Shown here: piece after piece, positions 46,557 through 57,729 of the stretch
How the letters are laid out: every line of letters begins with the position of its first letter
Position numbering within the stretch: position 1 is the stretch's first letter
Assembly: GCA_029237695.1 (NCBI GenBank)
Contig: CM055265.1
Coordinates: forward strand, 77,680,447-77,744,446
Source of the DNA: Conchocele bisecta
Taxonomy: Eukaryota > Mollusca > Bivalvia > Lucinida > Thyasiridae
Length of the DNA stretch: 64,000 nt
Direction: 5' to 3'
Program-made: the position numbers and the translations under genes
The notes under the pieces: model-generated
What the model saw: the letters and a program-made list of their open reading frames with translations, nothing else
Told to the model about the DNA's origin: nothing
The model's database searches: none

Positions 46557-46885
46557 CCAGAGCTCCAGATAAGGTGCATATTGGCGTATTTTACGCACTT
46601 ATTTTAGCAGAATATGCATTGATATTCAACAGTGGGAGTACAAAATACTCACAGCAATGTGAAAATATGGATTGATTTTCAGATTTAATAGTGAAAATAC
46701 TGTAATAAAGTTGAAAATGTACTTAGTTAAGCTCAAATAAGTGAATTTTTTAATTTGTTTCATTTGTTATCATTTGTTATCCTATTTAATAAGGAAGAAA
46801 ATCAATAATACATTTGTAAAAATAAAATACGCATTGAATTTGAAACATGGGGGTATAATACTCTTCAGATACAAAACTTATCTGG
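46557..46885. repeat. MITE, GAGCTCCAG-ended family, TACAAAATACT subtype
   Basis: CCAGAGCTCCAGATAAGG at the left and AAAACTTATCTGGTTCTC at the right, with GTGGGAGTACAAAATACTC and TATTTAATAAGGAAGAAAA inside. About 100 bp downstream of the exon 1 donor in the gene's direction. Confidence 0.82.
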
Positions 46886-46987
46886 TTCTCTCCGTAACAC
46901 TACCCAAAAACAATTTACAAAGTACTATATAAAACGCATTCTTCGACATGACAGTTCACACATATAAAATGACAAAACGAACCATAC

Positions 46988-47342
46988 CTAGAATTTTACC
47001 ATGCTGTTGAAATGTAGTCTCCAGATCTTCCTTCGTTACTAAATGTGCCGCCAAATTTCCAATAAACACTCGCGCATTTAAAAATTGCGGATCTTCTATA
47101 TTAGTGCGATTTGTGATTGCTAGCGGTGGGGGTGGTGGGGGAGGTGGATGGCGTCTTGGTTCCCGCTTCGCACTGTTAGACCGACCGCGGCTTCTACTGC
47201 GACGGTGGTGGCGTGGTGGGGAACGGCTACGTCGACGATGTCTTTCGCGAGACTTTGATCGCGATCTAGTTCGTGCCGATGGAATAACACGGCCAAATCT
47301 GTCTGTCCTTTCACGAGATCTACTTCGCGACCTTCCATTCAT
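46988..47342 (-). CDS. NCOA5: NCOA5 orthologue, exon 1 coding part (RS-rich head and RRM start)
   Basis: The ATG at 47342 opens MNGRSRSRSRERTDRFGRVI, followed by an Arg/Ser-rich stretch (RSRSKSRERHRRRSRSPP), eight prolines, and from about residue 89 the RRM start NARVFIGNL (RNP2), a KEDLETTFQQHGKIL helix, and donor GTATGG after 46988. The 355 nt leave one base for exon 2. The start is chosen because the RS head begins there, and an acceptor (TTTATTTTAG) lies at 47371-47362 in the 5' UTR. RS and RRM regions imply a nuclear RNA-associated protein; the family assignment to NCOA5 rests mainly on exons 6-7. No TATA box or promoter can be placed. Confidence 0.92.
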
Positions 47343-47361
47343 TGTGAGCGGTTGATATTAC
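47343..47361 (-). other. NCOA5: NCOA5 5' UTR segment after a probable upstream intron
   Basis: TTTATTTTAG followed by GTAATATCAACCGCTCACA and the ATG. A non-coding first exon would therefore lie at higher coordinates; none was identified. Confidence 0.55.
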
Positions 47362-47532
47362 CTAAAATAAAGCGAAAGATAGTCAGACAATGAATGATCC
47401 ATGTAGTTTGGCCAGAAAGACACAAGGAATTATATATCACATGCACAGAATAATTCTTCTCAAGAATAGTCTTTCACTCCTAAGTACATGTATCTGGAAT
47501 AGACTCTACCATGTTAAATAGACTCTACCATG

Positions 47533-49005
47533 TTAAAGGGACATGCCCACTCAATGGGCACAAAATGTTCTTTATAGGAATTAAATAAGTTTATAATTGT
47601 GTCACTATACCACTAGTTCTAAAGATTACGAGTGGCCGCTATACAGATATAATCTAATAGTGACGCCTGTTGGTATCAGGCTATTTTCATATGCAAATGA
47701 GGCATGGTATTTTTTAATTATTTATACTAATTAATGTGTCACCTGAAAAAATAACATTTCCGACAGGTTATAAAGTATGATAATTGCACAAAAAATAATT
47801 AGATTGGTCAGTAAGCGAGGCTTACGGAACCCCCCCCCCCCCCCACGTGTGCCCAGGTACCCCTAAATATGTAAAAACTAGATTGGTCAGTAAGCAAGGC
47901 TTACGGAATACCCCCCGCGTGGGCCCAGGTACCCCTAAAATATGCATATTCAGCTAAAATACGTGGGTAAAATACACCCCTTATACGCTCCTTATCTGGA
48001 GCCCTGGACTAACTAGATTGGTCAGTAAGCGAGGCTTAAATATGTAAAAATTTCCAAGTGTGTGGGCTTGTGACCTTGACTCTGCCCTGCGGGAGCGGCA
48101 TGAACGTGAATTTGTCACAGGGTGGTAGAGGTCCATTGGAGCAATGCATGTGTGAAATGTGAAGCAGATCCGAGCAAGGAAATAGAAGTTATAACCGATT
48201 TCTCTGATGTTAAGTTTTGTAAAGATTGACCTCCAGATCAGCGGGAATTTGTCACAGCATGATAGTAGAACCTTAGAGGAATGAATGCATGAAATATTAA
48301 GAATTTTCGATGAAAGAAATAGAAGTGTAACATATTTATCTGATGTTAAGTTTTGTAAAGAGACTAAGTATGTGACCTTGACCTTGGGATCAGCGGGGGT
48401 TGGACGGTCGTAGATTTGTCATAGCATGATAGTACAACCTTAGAGGAATTCACAAGTGAAATATTAAGAATTTTCAATGAAGGAAATAAAAGTTATAACT
48501 TATTTCTCTGATGTTAAGTTTTGTAAAGAGACTAAGTATTTGACCTTGACCTTGGGATCAGCGGGGGTTGGACGGTCGTGGATTTGGCACAGCATGGTAG
48601 TAGAGCCTTACAGGAATGCATGTGTGAAATATTAAGCATTTTGGATGAAGGAAATAGAAGTTATAAAAATATTTCTCTGTAATTTATCGGAGCAATTTAG
48701 TCAGCACAGACGGACGGACGGACAGACAACCTGACTCCAGTATAACCCCCCACAACTCGTTGCGGGGGGGTAATAAATACAGAGTATAAATAGTAATGTC
48801 TGTTAACATTTTAAGGAAACACGGTTATCGCCCCTGATATCAGTGTGGAAAGTTACGTCTGATATAAAATGTATAATAATGCCAATCAGTATGTGGGGTA
48901 ATGGTGAATGAATGTTTATTTTTAACAGAAAATGTCTCAGATGTTGTCTCTGATATAAAAAACAGTTTGTGCCTACGGAGTGGGCATGTACCTTTAACCT
49001 TTACT
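47533..49005. repeat. MITE, TTAAAGGTACATGCCCA family, split copy
   Basis: Left end TTAAAGGGACATGCCCACTC with GGAATTAAATAAGTTTATAA to about 47798; right part resumes near 48776 with the AAATACAGAG..TAATGTC block and ends GTGGGCATGTACCTTTAA. The intervening segment is a hairpin-type element. Confidence 0.82.
47799..48775 (+). repeat. Hairpin-type element, TAGATTGGTCAGTAAGCGAG start (copy 1, nested)
   Basis: Begins TAGATTGGTCAGTAAGCGAG (three partial starts at 47799, 47880 and 48010), carries a ~170-bp tandem core (GATGTTAAGTTTTGTAAAGA, GACCTTGGGATCAGCGGG), then ACGGACGGACGGACAGAC, CCTGACTCCAGTATAACC and the hairpin CCCCCCACAACTCGTTGCGG. Related to 50898-54195. A C-run is at 47829. Confidence 0.82.
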
Positions 49006-49207
49006 ACGCTGAATTCAATTTCGTTGTCTGGCGGAAATGTTTTATTTTCAATATTTCTTGACAAAAACCTGTTTTGACAGCACATGAGAATCGTCTCCAC
49101 TGGAGACGATTCACTTGTGCTGTCAAAACCGTTTTTTTTGTTAAGAATTAAGGCAAAAATGAAAAACAGCAGACGACAATTTCCGTCTCCAGCGTAGTGA
49201 GGGTTAA
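49000..49207. repeat. Fold-back MITE, GTCGTCTGCTG family, copy 4
   Basis: ACCTTTACTACGCTGAATTC / CCAGCGTAGTGAGGGTTAA ends and a perfect GAATCGTCTCCACTGGAGACGATTC centre region (49089-49111). Confidence 0.85.
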
Positions 49208-49212
49208 TATTG

Positions 49213-49993
49213 TGGATGTGACTGGAGAAATGGTATCATAATAGGATTTGTGACCAGTGCAGTTCATCATCAAATAGCACACCCCCTGTAGCCTGATATT
49301 AGATAACAATCTGTATACAGTCGAGCACCGGTATCTTGAACATCAGTATCTCAATATCTCGATGATTCAATACAGTCCCGAATTATATCCTTATTTGTTT
49401 AATATAAATTTCCTCAGCTATCTCGACCAAGCCCTATCTCGTATGTATTCTCTATCTCGACTGTTCATTCTGTCCCCTCCGTATAAAAATCTCTTCGCTA
49501 TCTCGATCACATAAACGCTTGGATAAATCGCTTAAGTGCCTTACTGCCAAGATCAATTTGGTGGACACTAATTTTCCAAACATATTATCAAACAAAACAA
49601 AATAAATTCACACCTACATCAGGTTGTTTGCTTAATTAGTCTACCTGGATATATTTGAGTGTTTGTCACGGTTCATTAAGCATATCAAATTGGTCATTTA
49701 CGCAAGTCACTGAGTCATTATGCCACCTTGTACTGTTGATTATCTTAATGACATTTATCGCTATCTCGAACCTAGTCCTATCTCGACTATATGGACAAGC
49801 TCCTTCGACTTTGAGATACTGGTGCTCAACTGTATTGCTGTGAGAAGGTGACAGGTGTTTCATTGATGGAAAGGCGAACAGTGTAGATCCTGGTCAAACA
49901 GTGTGCATGCACAGACTGATCCCGATGTACATTTACACTGGTCTCAAAACCTATAAGCCCCATTTCTCCAGTCACAGCCACATATATTTGTGT
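49213..49993. repeat. MITE, GGCTGTGACTGGAGAAATGG family, split by a pogo-like MITE
   Basis: Left part GTGACTGGAGAAATGG and TTTGTGACCAGTGCAG to 49315; right part GGCGAACAGTGTAGATCC to CCATTTCTCCAGTCACAGCC. Confidence 0.8.
49318..49832. mobile_element. Pogo-like MITE, 515 bp, TA duplication
   Basis: CAGTCGAGCACCGGTATC / GATACTGGTGCTCAACTG ends with repeated TATCTCGA words inside, flanked by TA (49316-49317, 49833-49834). Ends like CAGTCGAACC..TATCTCGA are typical of pogo-derived elements. No coding capacity. Confidence 0.85.
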
Positions 49994-50049
49994 TGAAAGG
50001 GTTAATTTCCACATTGCATACCAACTACATGTATTACATTACTGAAAAT

Positions 50050-50174
50050 AATTGTGAAGAAATTTAAAAAATTCAAATAAATAATTTTAGAATATACATT
50101 GTATGTATGCATTGCATACATACAATGTATATTATAAAATTATTTAATTGAATTTTTCAAATTTCTTCACAATT
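50050..50174. repeat. Palindromic repeat, AATTGTGAAGAAATTT ends
   Basis: AATTGTGAAGAAATTT / AAATTTCTTCACAATT ends and a perfect ATACATTGTATGTATGCA / TGCATACATACAATGTAT centre. Confidence 0.88.
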
Positions 50175-50583
50175 ACTATGCAAGTACCTAGATGTCATAG
50201 TCTTTTTAAAACCTAATTAAAATATAAATGTTATCAAAACTTGAATAACATAAATTTTCATAAAATGATTTGTTTTCATTTTAATACATTTTAACACTAT
50301 TTAATCCCAGTGGGGGATGTCACGTCCTATTGTTTTGGTTTTGAGCAATGGTGGCGCTCAGAAGTTGTGAGTTTTAAATCTTATGTGTCATCAAAACGAC
50401 TGCGGTTTCTTCCTTTTAATGATGACCAGGTTCCAACAGCAATTTAACACTATGAGTCTGACAATACCAAATTGGCAAATTAGCAGCATTACTTCTGTCG
50501 TTAAGTCTTAACATTACGTAGGTAAAGTTCACGGATTAAAAATACATGTATACAATAACTTTATCCGAAATTCAGACTAATCT
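50175..50583. other. Upstream region; no gene recognised
   Basis: AT-rich, no supported feature. Confidence 0.5.
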
Positions 50584-50897
50584 GAGCTCCAGATTAGCTT
50601 AGTGTCTAAAGAGTATTGTTTAAATGAGTATTTTATTTTTACAAATGATCTATTGATTTTCTTCATTATTAAATAGAGAACAAATGATAAAAACAAATTT
50701 AAAAATTCACTTATTTGAGTAAATTATTACTTATTCACTTATTTATACTGTATTTCCAATACTCAATTTGAAAATCAATGCGTATTTTCACATTGCTGTG
50801 AGTATTTTGTAATCCCACTGTTGATAATCAATGCATATTCAGCTAAAATACGTGGGTAAAATACACCCCTTATACGCCCCTTATCTGGAGCCCTGGA
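50584..50897. repeat. MITE, GAGCTCCAG-ended family, TACAAAATACT-like subtype
   Basis: GAGCTCCAGATTAGCTTAGT at the left and CCCCTTATCTGGAGCCCTG at the right. The right end together with the following TAGATTGGTCAG start is repeated almost exactly at 47940-48040. Confidence 0.82.
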
Positions 50898-52159
50898 CTA
50901 ACTAGATTGGTCAGTAAGCGAGGCTTACGGAATACCACCCCCCCCCCCCCCCCCCCAGCGTGGGCCCAGGTACCCCTAAAATATGTAAAAATGTCCAAGT
51001 GTGTGGGCTTGTGACCTTGACTCTGGCCTTGCGGGAGCGGCATGAACGTGAATTTGTCACAGGGTGGTAGAGGTCCATTGGAGCAATGCGTGTGTGAAAT
51101 GTGAAGCAGATCCGAGCAAGGAAATAGAAGTTATAACCGATTTCTCTGATGTTAAGTTTTGTAAAGAGACTAAGTATGTGAGGTTGACCTCGAGATCAGC
51201 GGGAATTTGTCACAGCATGATAGTAGAGCCTTAGAGGAATGCATGCATGATGAAATATTAAGAATTTTCGATGAAAGAAATAGAAGTTATAACATATTTC
51301 TCTGATGTTAAGTTTTGTAAAGAGACTAAGTATGTGACCTGTTTGACGGTCGTAGATTTGTCACAGCATTATAGTACAACCTTAGAGCAATGCACAAGTG
51401 AAATATTAAGAATTTTCAATGAAGGAAATAGAAGTTATAACTTATTTCTCTGATGTTAAGTTTTGTAAAGAGACTAAGTAATTGACCTTGGGATCAGCAG
51501 AGGTTGGACGGTCGTGGATTTGGCACAGCATGGTAGTAGAGCCTTACAGGAATGCATGTGTGAAATATTAAGCATTTTAGATGAATGAAATAGAAGTTAC
51601 ATGTATAACAATATTTCTCTAATGTTAAGTTTTGTAAAGAGACTCAGGGCTGTACAAATTGGCACGCCCGACGCCCGGGACAAGTCGGTTTTAATCTCGG
51701 GCAAGTGCCTCTATGCTGGAATTTAGTCCCGGGCAAGTCACTATTTTCTGTTAGAACGTCCCGCCACAAGCCCGTTTTTTGGAACCGGACTGTCATAAAC
51801 TTAATCCCAAAACTGACCACTTTATCGATCGATAACGCTGCGGGCGTCCTGGCGATTCGCAGCTACTGTGTTACACAGTACCTGTGTATCGCAATAAAGT
51901 GATATAGCAATCTACAGCGACCCTGATTATATTAATTTAATCGAAGTTGAAAGTAATTAGCGAATTAGCGAAAATATTCTGCGGCGATCGATGGTTATCG
52001 ATTTATTTTATGTATGTTAACGTTTTCGTCTCACTGCGTCGACAGGCCAAGAGACCTAACTTTAGAGAAATAAATGTATGTTCCTTCACGGGGTGGAAAT
52101 GGAATTTAAGGTTCTTAATTTAAATTATCGTTTCTACGCGGCATATAAACGAAAAAAAG

Positions 52160-52276
52160 TGAAATTGAATGGGATGGACATACTATGAAGGTATGTTTGA
52201 TTCCCAAGGCGATGTTTGAACCCACAACCTCCAGATTGGAAGTCGGTGTTCTAAGCCCTAGGTCACAACCCATACC
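52160..52276 (-). repeat. tRNA-derived SINE, family A, short copy inside the 2.31-kb element
   Basis: Minus-strand ATGGGTTGTGACCTAGGG, CACCGACTTCCAATCTGG and GGTTGTGGGTTCAAACAT; the same insertion as at 27074-27195. Confidence 0.8.
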
Positions 52277-53219
52277 TTACAAACGAAGGAAAGAAATGCT
52301 CCAAACGAGAGACAATACGTACTTAGAATAACAGCTGACGTAACGCGCGGTAAACTGAAATGGCCTACGTGACAATTGACATTTACGTTCCAACAAGATT
52401 TTCACGGTGTGTAATCGATCGTATTTCCTCGCCATCATATGAAACCCGACTCGAGAAACACAAATTAAGTTGTGGATTTCTGAATTGGTCAATTGTTTGT
52501 ACGGTCTAAGAAACCAAACAAATGTGACCATTCTTTTTACAAAATATTAGAATCGTCTAAGGAGACAATTCTCATGTGGTTGCCAAAACATGTTTTATTA
52601 AGACATCGGACAAATGTGAAAAGAAAACCCGAATACATTGATATTTCTTTACACAAACATATTTTGACAACATTTGAGAATCGTCTTAGGAAACGATTCT
52701 CATGTGCTGCCAAATCTTGGTTTTATCAAAAAATCAAACAAATGTGAAATTCCACAAGCTAATGCGTAATAATTATCAATTCATCGGCTATGCGATGACG
52801 TGAGCGACTACATAGCGTGGTTTTGGTATGTTTGTTTCCACAGAATTCTAAAGGTCAGTCACACTTTGCACGTGAAACTGGATTAGCGACTGATGATTGT
52901 AAACACCATCAGGTGTGCAGCTAGACCGAAAATGATATGTCGCAAATGTGCTAATTGGGGATGGGTGGGTACGGCCATATTTCTTTTTTGTTACAATCTC
53001 GCGTTTTTGCGATCTCGATCGATCTCGCCTTCCGCTTTTGGAAATACGATTTGCCCATGCATGTGTAGACAGCATGCGTGTTGGATTTGCGTTCTACGTA
53101 CGTACATGCATATAAAGCATGCTAGTTCGAATTGCATTCTACGTACGTACGTACGTACGTACGTACATGTAATGTATGCGCAAAACGCAACACGCATGCA
53201 TTCTACACACACATATTAC

Positions 53220-53387
53220 AGGCCCGTAGCCAGACCTGTTTGAAGGGGGAGGGGGGGGGGGTGTCGTTTCGAAGGCCCAAAGGGCCTGAGGTATCTAGGG
53301 GGTCCGGCGGCATGCCCCCCCCCCCGGGAAAATTTGAAATATAGGTGGGTGGTCTGAAATGCAATTTCCTGCATTCTCCGCAACAGC
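53220..53387. repeat. Truncated CAGGCCCGTAGCC element
   Basis: CAGGCCCGTAGCCAGACC at the left with G/C runs inside; the opposite end is lost at GCAACAGCCGAG. It matches 24736-24983 in inverse. Confidence 0.8.
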
Positions 53388-54379
53388 CGAGCTTCTAACT
53401 GTGACCTTCCATACCCGATTTTTCCCCTGAAAAATTGGACCTCGAGCTTTGGAGACGAAAACGCGAAATTCTATCATATTCAATCTCGCGTTTTGCAAAC
53501 ACGCCGCACATGCACATGATGCATGAGCAAAACTAATCCGAATTTTTCAAAAGCGAAAGGCGAGATCGCGAAAACGCGAGACGATTCTCATTATTTTAGG
53601 AAACGATTTTTATGTTTTATTATTGTCGATAAATGTGTTTTGAGTATGCAACGTTATGTCCTCGGTGGCACAGTGACAAAAGACCACAATAATAAATATG
53701 TACAATACAATGTTTATTATTATAGATAAATATAATATGTATATGTGCAAAGTGCTCAATTGTATTATATTTAACAACTATGATAATAGTTTTTGTTTTG
53801 GGACAGTTTCGTATAAGAAATCTTTCGAGGACATGTCACTTTTTCAAAATTACTTGCCCTGAAAATTATATTTTCCGGGACAAGTCCGGGCAAGTCACTT
53901 TTGTCAAGTCACTTGTCCGGGACAAGTGGCTAAAAAATCAATTTGTACAGCCCTGAGACTACATGTAAGTATTTGACCTTGACCTTGGGAGCAGCGGGGG
54001 TTGGACAGTCGTGGATTTGGCACAGCATGGTAGTAGAGCCTTACAGGAATGCATGTGTGAAATATTGAACATTTTAGATGGAGGAAATAGAAGTTATAAC
54101 AATATTTCTCTGTTAAGTTTACGGACGGACGCACGGACGTACGGACGGACAACCTGACTCCAGTATACCCCCACAAATCGTTGCGGGGGGTATAATTATT
54201 AGTCTGAAAACAAATTACACCAAAAAATAAACTTTAGTTTACATAAAAATGTCCAGACTAGGCATATTCAACTCATATATATATATACACATGAAGGATA
54301 GGAATTGGGAAGCACTAATGTTCAGAGACTAGAGTGTCCCATTTTATAAGTAAAAACTGGCTGGCCCTTTCATTAGGTT

Positions 54380-54757
54380 TCACAGCTCCAGATAAGCTGC
54401 GTATTTGCTTAAATACCCAATTAAAATTGCCAACAACCCAATTGAAATCAGAAGTAGCGAGTATCAAGCAATAACAATTTTGTGGTACCTTTATCATGCT
54501 GCAGAAAACAATAAACTAGACCACCGTGACAAATATAGCATATTTTTTCTTATTTTCCATGAAAACACATCTTGGTATTTCATTAGAATTGTCATGTTTT
54601 CATTTCGAAGCAAACTATTCAATAATTGCTGTCTGTTTGATGTGTAAACAGTAGTGCGATTTTATTTTACCCAATTAAAATTTTGAAATACCCAATTGCT
54701 TCAGAAATGATGGAGTGAAAATACTTGATTACTAATTCCTTATCTGGAGCTTGGGTT
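54380..54757. repeat. MITE, GAGCTCCAG-ended family, copy 3
   Basis: CACAGCTCCAGATAAGCTGC at the left and CCTTATCTGGAGCTTGGG at the right; the interior AACCCAATTGAAATCAG and CATGAAAACACATCTTGG matches 58000-58397. Half of the central palindrome is lost. Confidence 0.85.
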
Positions 54758-54905
54758 TGTTTGTTTATTGGTGTTTAGCAGCCTATCAACAGCTAAGGTC
54801 ATGTAAGGCCGAGCAAACGGGTTCGATCCCATTTTAGCCTGCTGCATTGGGGGGAAATCCCAAACTCAGAACGGAATATTTACATCGAGAAAAAATATAT
54901 TCAGA
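54758..54905 (+). repeat. SINE-like repeat, family B, partial
   Basis: TTTGTTTATTGGTGTTTAG, CTATCAACAGCTAAGGTCAT, GGGTTCGATCCC and CTCAGAACGGAATATTTAC. It ends abruptly at the next repeat. Confidence 0.78.
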
Positions 54906-55390
54906 GTTTTATTTATACGAGTGGTCACACAATATTTTCGCTAAGAAATAAGATAAGAAAATATTTCAAAAGTTACATACGCTAAACACGGTAATCCGAA
55001 TGAAATATTGAGGTTAACTGTATATAATTCCGGCACAAACATATTTACACAATTCCCTAACATTTGATTGGCCCGTACCAAGTCTCTGTCCAAAATTTAC
55101 ATCCCAGTAAACTCCCACGCCGAACTAATTTCCGTAACCGTGAGGCGCAGTTAAAATAATTCTTAAGAAAACGGAAAATAAACACATTTTCTTGATTAAT
55201 TTATTTAAAATGCTGGAATTATAAGGAATGAATGGCATTTTTGTGGACTTTATCGGGGATATAAACTTGGAAAAGTCGCGGGAATACTGGACGAGGCCTT
55301 CCAGGCTTCGTCCAGTATTCCCGCGACTTTTCCAAGTTTATACCCCGATATAAATTCCACAAAAAGGCCATTCATTCCTATAATATCCAC
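54906..55390. repeat. Fold-back repeat, GTATTCCCGCGACTTTTCC family, intact relative
   Basis: The complement of the repeat split at 23751/27701: palindrome arms CTTGGAAAAGTCGCGGG and its complement around 55262-55345. It contains ACATCCCAGTAAACTCC, the unoccupied form of the 23.75-kb insertion site. Confidence 0.85.
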
Positions 55391-56267
55391 AACATGCATG
55401 TATGACACGGGCTATAATTTGAAATGTGTCGGAAAATATTTGTACATGGACAGAGTGAAGCTAAATAAGAACAATATTTACATGTACATGTAGACACCCC
55501 TGAAGGAGTAATCAAAATGTAATTGGTTATTCATACATGTATGGGCCAATATACATCTACATGTACGCAAGATCTTATCAAAAATATGTATTAGGTATCA
55601 CATATTTGACACATCTATCACAAATGTGGCAAAGATCATTTTTAAATTTTTATTGTCTGGAACTGATCATTCAGCATAAGAAAATTGTAGATGAAAAGAT
55701 GTTTTCATACACTATACAATTGTCTACAAGTACCAAGTGCAGATATTTGTGTATGTCTGTTCGAGTTAACAAGTTTATGAAAAGTTGGAATAATTTTAGT
55801 TTTCGTTAATACAATTCAGGTTGGTGGTGAAACACTTTGAAAATCTAATTTGAGCATTGAAAAATATTAAAGGGGGTAAAAACTCGTTAAACCCATTCAT
55901 TGCAGAATACACCTTTACAGGCATGAAATTTATTAAATATTTGTGTCTCGACAAGACAGTTCAAATAGTGGTCACAACATATACTTCTGAGCGCATAGAA
56001 GGAAAATATTTAGGATTTTCTGCAAACATAATGGCGTATATCTTCAACATGAAAAGGGTTATGGCTAAACCTGATCTCGATCTCTGATGGTGAACAGTGA
56101 ACGGTGTACACACATATCAGACTGCACGGATGTGCAGGTTGGTCTGGGTAAACAATGGATGTAAAGGCACTAAACGTGGTTTTATCAGATTACCGGCCGT
56201 GTGATACAGTTAGTGTCAATTTAGCTTCAAGCTAATTTGCCATGTCTAGTCATGAGCAGCACAACTG
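55391..56267. other. No gene recognised
   Basis: AT-rich. Frames at 55537-55809 and 55857-56087 (plus) have no recognised motif and no splice context I can support. Confidence 0.5.
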
Positions 56268-56460
56268 CAGAGCTCCAGTTAAGGTGCGTAATGTGGAGGT
56301 AAATTTCTTATTTCTCCATCAAAAATGGCAAGTTGGGAGTGCTTTAGAATCGTCTCAATGAGACGATTCTAAAGGACCACCAACTTTCCATTTTTGATGA
56401 AGAAATAACAAAATTTCACCCCAAGTTGGTCGAATTACGCACCTTAACTGGAGCTCTGAA
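56268..56460. repeat. MITE, GAGCTCCAGTTAAGG subfamily, copy 2
   Basis: AGAGCTCCAGTTAAGGTGCG / CGCACCTTAACTGGAGCTCT ends with a GAATCGTCTCAATGAGACGATTC centre. Confidence 0.9.
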
Positions 56461-56687
56461 CTGGTCCAGTTATTTGGAACATAAATGCATGTAATGTTAA
56501 TTAATAATATTTTAATGAAAGCTTTGTTGAAATTTAATTTTAACAATTTTTCAAAACTAGTCACTAACATAAAGCACAGACTATGAAAGTTTTGCCAATT
56601 AGATTGCAGTGTTGCGCCAAGATGACCATAGCCTGTTCTGGGACACTTTTCTAACTCAAAACAGCAATGTCTCCTAAATGTGGCTGT

Positions 56688-57055
56688 GACTGGAGAATGG
56701 GGTTTATAGGTTTTGTGACCAGTGTAGATCCAGATCAGGATCTGTATTGTTCACCATTCCATCAATGAAACACCCCCATGCTTCTAACAAGCATTATATA
56801 TCATTATCAGGCTACAGTAGTGAGTTATTTGATCAGGAGCTACACTGGTTTTGCGACCAGTGTAGATCCAGATCAGCCTGTGTATCTGCACAGTCTGATC
56901 AGGATCTACACTGTTCGCCATTCCATCTAACAAGCATTATAGATCATTATCCGGCTACAGGAGTGTACTGTTTGATTACAAGCTACACTGGTCACAAATC
57001 CCATAAGAGGCTTACATGGACATATGCCCTATTTCTCCAGTCACAGCCACAAATA
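56688..57055. repeat. MITE, GGCTGTGACTGGAGAAATGG family, intact copy
   Basis: TGGCTGTGACTGGAGAATGG / CCTATTTCTCCAGTCACAGCCA ends; GACCAGTGTAGATCCAGATC and TAACAAGCATTATA.ATCATT recur as an internal duplication. Confidence 0.85.
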
Positions 57056-57285
57056 CAATTGGAAAGGGGCCGAAACCTTGACATTGCCCCGTTTGATCCA
57101 AGACACTGCATTACAACCATCCCAAAAACAACAGCTGTCAAAAATGAATGGTTGAGAATGGTGCTTAACAGCCCATCAACACAAAAGAGTATCATTTAGG
57201 GCCAAGCAATTTAGATGCAGAAGAAAATAATATTATAACAGTATAATGTTAGATGTGGTAGGTGGACACAATGAAATGAATGGGC
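57056..57285. other. No gene; short unassigned spacer
   Basis: Between two MITEs; GTGCTTAACAGCCCATCAAC resembles family B SINE wording weakly. Nothing else. Confidence 0.4.
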
Positions 57286-57729
57286 TTTAAAGGTACATGC
57301 CCACTCAGTAGGCACAAACTGTTCTTTATATCAGAGACATCATCCGAGACATTTTCTGGCAAAATAAACATTCATTCACCATTACTCTACACCATATATT
57401 TATTGGCATTATTATACATTTTATGTTGGACGTAAATTTCCACACTGATATCAGGGACGATAACCGTGCTTCCTTAAAATGTTAACGGACATTACAATTT
57501 ATTCTATGTATTTATTTTTTGACGTGCAATGATCATGCTTTATAATATGTTGACAATATTTGTTCAGGTGACGCATTTAATTAGTATAAAATATCATGTC
57601 TCATTTGCATATGAAAATAGCCCGATACCACCACGCTTCACTATCAGTAAAATAACTTTTACTAAATGATTATACATGTATCTGTATGGTGGGCACTCTT
57701 AATTTTTAGAACTGGTGGAATAGTGAGTC

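Larger units (their letters stand above)
51645..53955. mobile_element. Non-autonomous TIR element, 2.31 kb, 5-bp target duplication (copy 2)
   Basis: Inverted ends CAGGGCTGTACAAATTG flanked by AGACT (51640-51644, 53956-53960). The unoccupied sequence AAAGAGACTAAGTATTTGAC is present at 48526-48545. Orientation is opposite to 23752-27700. It carries the same SINE (52160-52276) and a truncated CAGGCCCGTAGCC element (from 53220), plus (GTAC)n at 53137-53166. No transposase is recognisable; the frames shared with copy 1 have diverged without preserving length. Confidence 0.88.
50898..54195 (+). repeat. Hairpin-type element, TAGATTGGTCAGTAAGCGAG start (copy 2), split
   Basis: Same start, a C-run at 50938-50956, the tandem core (AATTTGTCACAG, GATGTTAAGTTTTGTAAAGA), then a 2.31-kb insertion, then a last core unit and ACGGACGTACGGACGGAC with the hairpin CCCCCACAAATCGTTGCGGG at about 54166-54186. 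Confidence 0.82.

Noticed and set aside
47104..47355. Plus-strand frame over NCOA5 exon 1
   Set aside because: Antisense of the RS/proline-rich exon; the minus-strand reading has RRM motifs and correct splice sites.
55857..56087. 76-codon plus-strand frame
   Set aside because: Protein-like in places, but no recognised family, no splice context and no conserved partner in the window.
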